DNA of 64,000 nt. Source: Betaproteobacteria bacterium (lineage in GTDB: Bacteria > Pseudomonadota > Gammaproteobacteria > Burkholderiales > Rhodocyclaceae). The first letter of the stretch is position 1, and every line of letters begins with the position of its first letter. Location: NCBI GenBank assembly GCA_016709965.1, contig JADJLT010000001.1, forward strand, positions 124,001 to 188,000, in the 5' to 3' direction. The position numbers and the translations under genes were made by a program. Positions 33,151 through 41,769 of the stretch are shown here, piece after piece. Under the pieces are notes generated by a model. It made no database searches, was not told where the DNA came from, and saw only the letters and a program-made list of their open reading frames with translations.

Positions 33151-34579
33151 AGACGACTTCCACGCTGGCCGGTTTGTCCGGCAGGAGCTTGGAGCCGATG
33201 GGGCCGCCTGCGCGGGATTGCGCCACGACTTCCATGCGGACCGCGGTAGTCGGCGGGTCTACCAGGTTCCAGCTCAGGCGTGCCTTCCCGGCGGCGTCCG
33301 CCGCGGCCAAGATGCGTGCTGGCGCTACGGGCCGCACCTCCACCCGGGCCCCGGCGAAGGGCTGACCCGTCGACCTGTCCGCGACGATCACTTCGAGGTT
33401 GCCAACCAAGCGAGCGGCTACAACGCGGCTGGCCTCGTCCATGCGCGGGGCGGCGGCGGTCCCGAGCGCGAACACCGCCGACGCGGCCGAGCCAGCCACG
33501 GTCAACGCCGACAAGACGATGGCCACTTGGGCGGCAGGAGGGCGACGCCTGAAGACGCTCCATGTGGCACCGACGAAGCTTTCGGTGGGAGATGCGGTCG
33601 GCGCCTCGACCGCCACGGGGGCGTCAGCCGTGGTGGGCACGGCCGCAGGTCCGGACAGCGCGGCGCCGGGGTGGCGTCGTCTCATCACCATTGCGCCGGT
33701 CAACAATGCGCCTGCGAGCAAGCGCGTCAGCGCCTGGCCGGCAGCGTCGCGTAATAAGGCCCACGCGAGCAGGCAGGAGGTTGCCTCCTCGATGTCGAGC
33801 GTGCTTGCCGTGGTGTGCATGTCGACGAGCAGGGCCACCGAATGTAGTGCGTTGAACAGCAGCTGGAAACCGGTGTCGTCCGGCGGCGCCCCGCGCTGGA
33901 GAATTCGCTGCACGATGTGCTCGAGGCGAGCGCGATGTGCGTCCGCATCGTCGATCATCACCTGGTGCGACGCGTTCACCATTCCGCGCACGGCCCATGC
34001 ATAGGCGAGTTCGACCTTCGCATCCTTTCCCACCTCGGGTGCGAGGACGGTCAGCTGGGCCTTGAAGAAGGATCGTGCCCGCTCCAGTGAGTCGGCAATG
34101 GTCTTGTCCGCGTTGCGCGCCTGCGCCTGCCGCAGTGCCAGCGTGCAGGGCAGCGAAGGTCCGATCTCGCCGTGCGGATTGAGGACGACATCGGTGCCCT
34201 CCAGGGCCCAGCCGCCGTCTGCCAGCTGATGAGCCTGGATGTGACGGATCGTGGCGCTCAGGTCGGTGGTCGGTTGCGTCTCGGCCCATTGCAAGGCGAC
34301 GGTCGCACGGGCGGTCGGTTCGACGTCGGCGTGCGCGACCCGCCACAGGCCCGAGGGCAAGCGCATGGACAGCAGCGTCTGTGCCGCCGCGTTGATTTGC
34401 GGCGTCGCGCGCCGTCCGGCCGCACATAGCGCGTAGAGGGACACATAGTTCGCGAACAGTTCGCTGTCCTTAGTGTCGGGGGGCCATCCCTGTGGCACGC
34501 GGCATCGGGCTTCGAGCCGCATCGCCAACACGCTGAGTTGTGATGACAGTGCCAAGCTGGCGTTGCTGGACAAGCCCAT
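33140..34579 (-). CDS. alpha/alpha-toroid repeat membrane protein with extracytoplasmic Ig-like domain
   Basis: A 479-residue protein. Residues about 20-260 contain toroid (prenyltransferase/squalene-cyclase type) repeats. The clearest are LLSMRLPSGLWRVAHADVEPT and the QW-like motif IQAHQLADGGWALEG. No DXDD or DCTAE catalytic motif is seen, so it is likely a binding or sensor toroid. Hydrophobic segments follow near 275-300 and 355-380 (AQVAIVLSALTVAGSAASAVFAL). The C-terminus is an Ig/carboxypeptidase-regulatory-like beta domain (GNLEVIVADRSTGQPFAGARVEVRP). It is the first gene of the operon. Confidence 0.6.
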   Translation of the reverse strand: MGLSSNASLALSSQLSVLAMRLEARCRVPQGWPPDTKDSELFANYVSLYALCAAGRRATPQINAAAQTLLSMRLPSGLWRVAHADVEPTARATVALQWAETQPTTDLSATIRHIQAHQLADGGWALEGTDVVLNPHGEIGPSLPCTLALRQAQARNADKTIADSLERARSFFKAQLTVLAPEVGKDAKVELAYAWAVRGMVNASHQVMIDDADAHRARLEHIVQRILQRGAPPDDTGFQLLFNALHSVALLVDMHTTASTLDIEEATSCLLAWALLRDAAGQALTRLLAGALLTGAMVMRRRHPGAALSGPAAVPTTADAPVAVEAPTASPTESFVGATWSVFRRRPPAAQVAIVLSALTVAGSAASAVFALGTAAAPRMDEASRVVAARLVGNLEVIVADRSTGQPFAGARVEVRPVAPARILAAADAAGKARLSWNLVDPPTTAVRMEVVAQSRAGGPIGSKLLPDKPASVEVVYVP

Positions 34580-34914
34580 AACGGTTCACCTCCCAAACAG
34601 GAGCATAAATCAATTTCTGGCTGTGGTGTCACCGCCGACTCATGCCATTCTCCGAGCGAGAATTCCGCGCACTCGTCGAAGCGCCGGCGCCGGGCTGGCG
34701 TTCGACCTCGACCCAGGACTCCTTGGAGCCATTCTGATCCGGCTGCCCATAGCAGGCATTCGCGACCGCCCGTTCCTGGCCGTCATGAGGCACTAGGACA
34801 AATTCTGGCCCAAGGACAAGCATCACTGTTGCGCCACACAATCACATGCAAATTACGCAAATCGGATACCAAGAAAATGCCCCACAGCCTTTCGGCCATG
34901 GGGGTGAAATCAAC
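34580..34914. other. Intergenic stretch upstream of the toroid operon
   Basis: 335 bases without a supported gene. The part next to 34580 should hold the operon promoter and an evident ribosome site (GGAGGTGAACCGTT before the start). Nothing else is recognisable. Confidence 0.4.
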
Positions 34915-35800
34915 TCAAGCGGCTTGCCGCACCTCTTCGGCATCGACCTTCGCGCTACCCGCTTCGTCCTTGTCCAGGTCGAGTTGCTTGAGCAGTTCGC
35001 GTTGCCGGACCAGCAGGTCGGTCAGCCGGCCTTCATGCTCGAAGGGGCGGGCCAGTTCCAGCCGGAGGTCTTCCAGACGCTTGCGGCGGGTCGCCAACTG
35101 CGCCACGCAATCGGCGTGATGCTTGGCCACGGATTCCAGCGCTGCCAGCACGGCGGCCACCAGGGCCGGTCCTGTTTGATAGGGCTCGGCGTTGTACAGG
35201 CAGTGTCCCGCCAGGTACAGGTTCGGCGTCTCGTCGCCGCGGGCCGCGAGGATGCCGAGGTCGAAGCCGCCAAACCGGCCGACGATCCGTTCGATCATCC
35301 GGCTGGCCGTGCGCACCTCTTCCCTGGCCGTCCTCACCAACCCGCGTAGCGCTTCGCCGACCGCATCGGGGCCGACGATCCGGCGCCCCGCCAGTTCCAC
35401 GGCGATGCCCTGCATAGTCTGTGGCTCGATCCGGGCCGCATCCTGTGCGTACAGCGCCACTTTCTTCTCCAGCGCTTCGATCACATCATCGGCAGCCGTC
35501 CCATTTCGCTTTCGTTGGCATAGCGCTGGTTGCGCCACACCGAGAACAGCGTCGAGAGCTTGGCCACCTCCGCGTCCACGCCGGCTTTCTCGATCACCAG
35601 CGGATTGCCCGACGCCAAGGCCTTCACCTCGGCATAGGACAGCGCCGCCAGTTCCACATCCTCCAGCGACCGGATGCCCTGGTCGCCCTTCATCACCTGA
35701 GCGATGAAGCGTGCCTTGGTCTCCAGCGTTTGCCACATGTAACTGTCAAAACTGCCTTCCGTGACATACCGGAAGATTTCCACTTGCGGCCACTCTCCAT
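34915..35800 (-). pseudogene. C-terminal remnant of an SNF2-type helicase / DNA methylase of plasmid-ICE type
   Basis: The first part (VEIFRYVTEGSFDSYMWQTLE, FIAQVMKGDQGIRSLEDVE, LSYAEVKALASGNP) is the conserved C-terminal helicase segment of large plasmid/ICE methylase-helicase proteins. It ends in a stop after MGRLPMM near 35483. The continuation (IEALEKKVALYAQDAARIEPQ...) is in another frame. The N-terminal thousand or more residues are absent. The tail includes a coiled-coil (ATRRKRLEDLRLELARPFEH). It is a degraded passenger, probably from the same mobile element as the partition genes. Confidence 0.75.
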
Positions 35801-35948
35801 GCATCAGGTAGTGCTTGCGGTGCCATTTGGGGCGCCTTTCGGTCAATCGCGACAAATGCCGGCCCAAAATCGGCGATTGACGGCTGCACCCGGCGTCAGC
35901 CATACTCCCCGAAAGCCCATTGGATTTCCTATCCTTCGGAGGCCAGCC

Positions 35949-38900
35949 ATGCCGAACAATGCGCAAGCGCCCCGGGACACAGCCGGTTCGGCGTACCAAC
36001 AAGATCCTGGGGGCCAGTCGATGCCGGCTCGGTCGATGTGGCTGCTGTGGCTGCTGCTCAGCGCGCGCATGGTCGTGGCCGATCGCGGCGACGCGGTCAC
36101 GCTGAGCCTGGTTGCGTTGGCACCGTTGGCGGCCGCTTGGGCGGTGGTGCGCTTCGGGCCCCGCCTGATCCTGCCGCTGCTGTCTTTCGCGCTCGTGCCG
36201 TCGGTAAGCATCCGCGTGGACGATGTGCTGTCGTTGAGCCTGACGCCGGTGCCGCTGCACTTGCTGGTGGTCGGCATCGGTTGTGGCGGGTTGTTCGCGG
36301 CACGTCACCACCCTGAGGCTTGGCTTCAGCTTGTGCACCGACGCCGCGTGGGTTGGCTGGTGCCGGCTCTCACTGTGTTGTGGCTCGCGCGCTTCGAGTG
36401 GCCGTTGCACTCGATCCGCGATCTCGGCATCGGCCTGTCGATCGACGTGGTGAGCGGCCTGGTCACGCTGCTACTCGTCTCGATGATCGACTGGCGCGCG
36501 CTCGTCGCGCAGCGGCCCGTCGCCGCGCACCCACGCGAATTGCAGCAACTGTTCTGGCGCTTCGGCGTGCCGGGTCTGCTCGTGCTGTCGCAAACATTGC
36601 GCACCGGCGTCTCGTTCGGCATGGTCGGTGTGGCTTGGAGCTCGGTCTCGGCGTTCGGCCTGGTTACCGCGGCGAGCCTGCTCGGCTTGCTGGCTGGTGT
36701 GCTGCGCGCGCGCGCCTGGCTCGCGGTATCGGCTGTAGCGGCGGCGCTCGAAGCCTTGCGCCTGATTAGCGGGCTCCCACCCGTGGCCGAGCTCGTGCAC
36801 GAGGTGCGGCACCAGTCAGGGTTCGACGAGCTCGGCAGCATCGCTTGCGACATCGTGTCGGTCGTGCTGTTCGCGGCTGTGCTGCGCCGGTTCGTCGAGC
36901 GCCGCCGGCTCGAACCCGGTCGGTGGCTCTGGCAGATGCTGGCCGGCATCGCGATGCTGCAGTTCGTCGTCGCGCCGCTCATCGACTCGACCCGAGCGAC
37001 CTTTTTCGCGCTGAGCGCCGGTGGCTGGCTGATCGGCGGCGTTGCGTTTGCCGCGGTGCTGGCGCGCGGTGCACCCGCCCTGGCGCTGGTGCCGCTGTTG
37101 CTGGCCGCTGCTGTGCTGCCGGCAGCTCTGCTCACCGCGGGCGAGAACCCGGCGCCTGCGCTGCTCGCCAACGCTGTCGGCGTGTCTGCGTTGGCCGCGA
37201 TGACCGGCTTCATCGGCATGCTGGTTCGGCGCGCATTCGCAGACGTTCCGGCTGCCTCGACCCGCGACGCGGCCCACGCCACGCTGGACATCAGCCGGCT
37301 TGCGCACTTCGTGCAGCGGCTCGACACCTCGGCCACGCTGCGCTCCTTCAGTGCCCTGCCCAGCGTGCTCGGCGTGGTTGCGGCCAGCGTCGCACTGGGC
37401 GCGTTTGCGGTGGTCATCCAGTCCTGGTCGGGCGAGCTCGAAGCCGACCCGATCGAGGTGGTGCAGGCTTATGCCCTCGCGCTGTCGGTGGTGCTCGCGC
37501 CGCTCGCCTTTATCGTGCAAGACGGCATGAACCGCCAAGACCGCTGGCGGCCCGTCTCTGCACTCAGCGGCGCGGTGCTCGCCGCGCTTGGCCTGGCGGC
37601 CGCCAGTTGCGTGCTGGTCGCAGCTGCAATGCTGCCGACCCTCTGGCTCACCGATGACCAGACGGCGCGGGGTTTTGGCGTTGTTGCGCTGGCCGTCAGC
37701 GTCGCGTTGCTGGCTGGCCTGTTGTTGACGAACCAGCGGCGACATCAATTCGTGCTCGGCAGCATGCTGGGTCTGGCGGCGCTCATCGTGCCGCTGTTCG
37801 CGCTGACGCCTCCGCAGCATGAAGACCGCAGCACGGCCGCGAGTGCCCTGCTGCTGGTGTTGATCGCGGTCGGCGTCGCCCTCGTGCTGCTGGTGCGTGG
37901 CGTGCGGCTGCGCGCCGACTTGGTCGGCGATGTGCCGCGCGGGCTGCTGTTCGGCGAGATCGCCGGCGGCCGGCTCGGGCCTCGCCTCGCGTGCCTGATG
38001 GGCTTGCCGGCATCGATGTGGCACCGCGCGGCGCTGCGGAGGCCGGCGTTCTGGGCGCTGCTGCTGGCGCGTCCGCTGGTCTACGCCGGCGTGGTCGGCG
38101 CGTGGCAGGGCCATGCGCTGTTCGCCGTCGTCGCGGTGGTCGGAGGCCATCTGCTTTTCGAAGGCGGCAAGCGGCTGGCGGCGCGTGACATCTGGCGCCC
38201 CGAGGATCACTCCCCGCTTGCGCCGGTGCTCTTCCTGCGCAGCTTCGAAGACGACCAGCTCGACTTGCGGAGTGCGTCGCCCAATCCGCTGCGCCGTTGG
38301 CTTGCGCTGTGGTCTTTTCGGCGCAACCTCGACCAAGCGATGGTCGACGAAGTGGCGTGCTACGGGCCGGTCGTCGCCCTCGGCCTGCCGGGTGAAACGC
38401 GCGTACCGTTCGGCGCCGCGCGACACTATTCAACGCACGACTCGTGGCAGCAGCTCGTCACGACGACGGCGCGGCGCGCTCACACGATCGTCATCGTCGC
38501 CGGCCACACGCCCGGCGTGCGCTGGGAGTACGCGCTGCTGGCGCGCGAGCGGCTGCTCGACTGCACGCTGCTGCTGTTTCGCCCGGGCGCCGCTGCGCAG
38601 GCCGACAACCGCAGCGCGCTGGCGGCGTTTCCGCTCGACGATGCAGAGCGCCGCCGACTCGGCGATACCGGCAGCCGGCCTTGGGTGGCCCTCTTGCACA
38701 CGCACGGCAAGGCCGTGCTGCTGAGCGCAGATTCGCCCGATCCGGCGGCGTACGTGTTGGCGCTGCGTGCGCACTTTCAGCGCCGTGACCCATCGACCTT
38801 GGCGCAGGCGGCAGCTGCCGCCCCGCCGCCGCTGTCGTTCGCGCCATGGGCCGCCTGGTTGGCTACGTTGAAAGCACGCCGAAATCGCGTGACGGGCTAA
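35949..38900 (+). CDS. 983-aa polytopic membrane protein with C-terminal TIR-like cytosolic domain
   Basis: From MPNNAQAPRDTAGSAYQQ. Residues about 30-750 hold a dozen or more hydrophobic segments rich in Ala/Leu/Val, with short Arg/Asp loops. The last about 220 residues are soluble: PVLFLRSFEDDQLDL, then VACYGPVVALGLPGETRVPFGAARHY, W-Q-x2-V, HTIVIVAGHTPGVRWEYALL and LLDCTLLLF. This FLRSFxDD...GAAR domain occurs C-terminal to membrane regions in many bacteria and looks Rossmannoid/TIR-like, but the fold is inferred. It is very GC-rich compared with the core genes. A defence or sensing role is plausible from context only. Confidence 0.65.
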   Translation: MPNNAQAPRDTAGSAYQQDPGGQSMPARSMWLLWLLLSARMVVADRGDAVTLSLVALAPLAAAWAVVRFGPRLILPLLSFALVPSVSIRVDDVLSLSLTPVPLHLLVVGIGCGGLFAARHHPEAWLQLVHRRRVGWLVPALTVLWLARFEWPLHSIRDLGIGLSIDVVSGLVTLLLVSMIDWRALVAQRPVAAHPRELQQLFWRFGVPGLLVLSQTLRTGVSFGMVGVAWSSVSAFGLVTAASLLGLLAGVLRARAWLAVSAVAAALEALRLISGLPPVAELVHEVRHQSGFDELGSIACDIVSVVLFAAVLRRFVERRRLEPGRWLWQMLAGIAMLQFVVAPLIDSTRATFFALSAGGWLIGGVAFAAVLARGAPALALVPLLLAAAVLPAALLTAGENPAPALLANAVGVSALAAMTGFIGMLVRRAFADVPAASTRDAAHATLDISRLAHFVQRLDTSATLRSFSALPSVLGVVAASVALGAFAVVIQSWSGELEADPIEVVQAYALALSVVLAPLAFIVQDGMNRQDRWRPVSALSGAVLAALGLAAASCVLVAAAMLPTLWLTDDQTARGFGVVALAVSVALLAGLLLTNQRRHQFVLGSMLGLAALIVPLFALTPPQHEDRSTAASALLLVLIAVGVALVLLVRGVRLRADLVGDVPRGLLFGEIAGGRLGPRLACLMGLPASMWHRAALRRPAFWALLLARPLVYAGVVGAWQGHALFAVVAVVGGHLLFEGGKRLAARDIWRPEDHSPLAPVLFLRSFEDDQLDLRSASPNPLRRWLALWSFRRNLDQAMVDEVACYGPVVALGLPGETRVPFGAARHYSTHDSWQQLVTTTARRAHTIVIVAGHTPGVRWEYALLARERLLDCTLLLFRPGAAAQADNRSALAAFPLDDAERRRLGDTGSRPWVALLHTHGKAVLLSADSPDPAAYVLALRAHFQRRDPSTLAQAAAAAPPPLSFAPWAAWLATLKARRNRVTG

Positions 38901-39064
38901 ACTCGCGTGGTGGCTTCAACGCGTCTCGGTGGGGGTGGGGGTGTTCGTGCCCAGGCGGTGGCTTGTCGATGACGAGATGCGGGCGCGATGGTGTCTTTTG
39001 TCACGCTGGAGGGGTAGGCCGACGAACTAAACTGCGCGGCTCGAAGCATCAATGGAAAGGCCCC

Positions 39065-39430
39065 ATGAACACAAGCCTCAAACCCCTCCTCGCCGTTGCA
39101 GCCGTCGTATTCGCAGCGCAGGCGTCTGCGCAGGTCACCTTCTACGAAGGCGAGGGCTTCCGCGGCCGCGCCTTCACCACCGGCAAGTCGGTCGGAAGCT
39201 TCTCGGAGTTCGGGTTCAACGACCGCGCATCGTCGGCCGTCGTCGACCGCGGCCGCTGGGAAGTTTGCGAAGACGATCGGTTCGAGGGCCGTTGCGTGCT
39301 CTTGCGTCCCGGCAGCTACGACTCGCTGCGCGGACTCGGCATGGAAAATCGAATCTCTTCCGTGCGGTCGGCCGACAACCGTAAGCGCTACGACAACGAA
39401 GCACCGGAGCCGCTCGCCGCGCCGATGTAG
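39065..39430 (+). pseudogene. beta/gamma-crystallin-domain secreted protein, probably truncated
   Basis: 121 residues from MNTSLKPLLAVAAVVFAAQASA (signal peptide, cleavage after ASA). One beta/gamma-crystallin motif pair follows: VTFYEGEGFRGRAFTT with the Greek-key 'YE/FRGR' pattern, and WEVCEDDRFEGRCVLLRPGSY with SLRGLGMENRISSVR. Homologues continue beyond the EAPEPLAAPMY-like linker. Here a TAG follows APM, and sequence then matches a transposase tail, so the C-terminus was probably lost. An A/G-rich site (GGAAAGG) precedes the ATG. Confidence 0.7.
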
Positions 39431-39620
39431 AACGAGAACAACAACACGCTCAAAACCAAGGGCTACCACTTCGAACACAACTTCGGCCATGGCAAGCAGC
39501 ATCTGTCGAACCTGTTTGCGACCATGATCCTGCTGGCCTTCCTGGTTCACACCACGCTTGACTGGATCGATGCACCCTACCGCGCTGTTCGCGACTCGCT
39601 GCCGTCTCGAAGGATAGGAA
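39431..39620 (+). pseudogene. C-terminal fragment of a DDE transposase
   Basis: In the same frame as the truncated crystallin gene, directly after its TAG, the sequence reads NENNNTLKTKGYHFEHNFGHG, KQHLSNLFATMILLAFLVHT. This is the tail of transposases with 'GYHLEHNFGHG...LNLLAF.fH'. Upstream catalytic regions are absent. It marks an old insertion/deletion scar. Confidence 0.7.
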
Positions 39621-39723
39621 ATTCAACCACCTTCCCCGAAGTGTCTCCGCATTTTCCGCCTATCGTCAACCGTAATTTCCCGCCAGTTTTTCCGCCTGGT
39701 TCGTCTGATCTATCCTGAAATCC

Positions 39724-39777
39724 GTGTCTGTTACCCTGAAAACGCTCTTGGCCTTTCGTTTTCGGGGTAACAGACAC
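39724..39777. repeat. 21-bp near-perfect inverted repeat
   Basis: The left arm (39724-39744, GTGTCTGTTACC...) and right arm (39757-39777) are reverse complements except for one position, with a 12-base loop. Such GTGTCTGTTACCC arms look like IS or REP-type ends. It sits between the transposase scar and the IS91-family gene. Confidence 0.7.
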
Positions 39778-39819
39778 GAACGCTCCCATCGGGCAGCGTC
39801 AGAAGCCCGCCTTCACCAG

Positions 39820-41265
39820 TCACCACGCAATGCGCTGATCGAACTCGTACTCCGGCAGGGGTTGGATCAGCAAATCGTCGCCACACTGCCCGGCGGCTTC
39901 CCACAGCGGCGGGCCTCTAGCCGGAGTGATACGCGGCGGATCGACCGGTTCGCCCAGATGGGTGAGTATCTCCCGGATCACTTCGCCTTCGTCGATGAAG
40001 GCGATGATCTTCATCATGCCGCCGCATTTTGGGCAGATGAGGGGGAACACTTCGTAGATGCGCGCCAGCAGCATCGCCCACACAAACCTTGCCGTCTGAC
40101 GGACGGGCGTTTCCTCCGTTTCGGCCTCGGCTTTGGCTTTGCCTTTGCCTTCGTCCGTTGCCATTTCTGGCGATTCCGGCGCTGCTGCCAGCGCCGTCAC
40201 CGCGCTGCGCCAGGGGGAGTTGGGTGCCAGCACGCCGTAGTAGCGATGCCGGTGTCGGCGCGGGGGCGGTATCAGTGCCGAGAGTCGGTCGAGCAGTTGG
40301 TGCGGGGTGAGCAGCACGCTGACTTTGCCACCCGGGCCGGGTTTCTTGCTCTCGTAGACGAGATGTTCCGGGTCGAGTTGACGCAGCCGTTCCTGTGCAA
40401 AGGCTGGTCGGGCACAGTAGCGCAGGAGGCGTTCCAGTCCTTACCGGTCATTGGCTTCGATGCGCACGCTGGTGTCGAGGGAGAAGCCACCGTCGTGTTT
40501 GCAGGTGTTCATGGCTTGGCCTTCGGCCTTGTCCAGCAGTCCGCGCCGCACGAAAATACGGACGATGCGTTGGCGGATCGTCCGTTGCAGGTGTGCCATT
40601 TGTTCGGCTGTGAGGCACGTTTCCTGAAAGTGTAAGTGCCCGGCATCTTCTCCGCAAAACACACCGTCGATCATCACTACATGAAAATGCAGGTGGGCAT
40701 TGAGCAGACCGCCGAAGCGGTGGATAAAGACGACGGCACCGATGTGTGTGTTGGTTTGCATATGGAGGTGAGTTCCGCCGTCGGATTCCGGCAGGCTTTC
40801 TCGCAAACCTTGTTCGATGCCGTGCAGGAGGCTGTGCAGCACGGCGTTTTGCAGATTGGCGTCGTCGAGGTGGTAGCGTAGCCTTTTGGGGAGCGAGAGT
40901 ACCCATTGCCGTACCGGCAGACGCGGGAAAACGTGATCGACGAGATGCGCGGCGGTTTCGACCATACGCCGGGTGGTGCAGGAGGGGCAGACGCCGCGCC
41001 CTTTACAGGAGTAGGCGATGATGAAGTCGTGACCGCAGTCGGCGCAGCGGGCGCGGGCAAAACCGTGGGCGAGAATGCCGCATTCGAGGTAGCGGCGGAA
41101 TTCGCGCTCGGTCAGTACCGGGGCATGGCCGCCACAGCCGTCGTCGTGCAGCGCCAACCAAGTGGCGAGGCGGTCCTGCGCCACGCGGTAGAGCAGCGTG
41201 CCTTCGGGCTGGCGCCGGTGGTAAACGGCAGGCGCACAGCACGATTTGGCGGCAGTGGCAGACAT
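39820..41265 (-). pseudogene. IS91-family transposase interrupted by one in-frame stop
   Basis: Y2-type rolling-circle transposase. The N-terminal zinc-binding region is visible (ARCADCGHDFIIAYSCKGRGVCPSC), followed by VDHVFPRLPVRQWVLSLPKRLR and GAVVFIHRFGGLLNAHLHFH (HUH-type His pair). A TAA at 40441-40443 follows ...VRIEANDR. The same frame continues with GLERLLRYCARPAFAQERL and ends in a CPKCGGMMKIIAFI zinc motif. A single nonsense change therefore breaks an otherwise full-length gene (about 480 codons). Confidence 0.85.
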
Positions 41266-41348
41266 GGGCATCCGGATCGGGGGATCGGATAAATGACTGT
41301 ATGCCCATAAGGGGTATCCACTTAGCTCCACTGGGGTAGTATTACTGG

Positions 41349-41664
41349 ATGGATGTACAGATACTATCACCCGTTGCTGGGAAAGACTACCCACGGAACT
41401 GGAACGAGTTTTTGGATTGGTTCCCGACGGAAGAGGCATGCCTGACCCATTTGGAGAGGTTGCGTTGGCCCGATGGATTTGTGTGCCCACGATGCGGCAG
41501 TATCGCTGATGCCTATCGCGCCACCCGTACCCGGCTAATGTGTCGGAGCTGCAAATACCAAAGCACGGTCACGGCCGGGTCAATTTTCGACAAGACGCGT
41601 ACGCCGTTAAGGGTGTGGCTGGCGGCAGTTTGGTATGTCACCAACCAGAAACAGGGCGTCAGCG
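41349..41664 (+). pseudogene. IS1595-family transposase, N-terminal part only
   Basis: Starts MDVQILSPVAGKDYPRNWNE. The IS1595 N-terminal zinc ribbon (FVCPRCGSIADAYRATRTRLMCRSC) and TAGSIFDKTRTPLRVWLAAVWY are clear. The ISXO2-type DDE domain is missing because the IS21 element starts at 41665. The 3' part of the gene is not found on the other side of the IS (44064 onward), so the IS insertion came with deletion. Confidence 0.88.
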
Positions 41665-41769
41665 TGTAAAACAGCGTGCAAAACTTTCCAGATTTCCGGG
41701 GTGATCAGCGTCCAAAAGTTGCCACCCTGGGTTGTGTAACCTGCCGGCGTTTTAGCCGGGGAATCTGGG

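Noticed and set aside
33140..34579. Toroid protein as a squalene/hopene cyclase
   Set aside because: It lacks DXDD-type catalytic motifs, is too short (479 residues versus about 650) and has TM and Ig-like regions instead.
36326..38426. Several long minus-strand frames opposite the 983-aa membrane protein
   Set aside because: High-GC shadow frames full of Arg/Gln/Ala; the plus strand has a coherent TM pattern and a conserved C-terminal domain.
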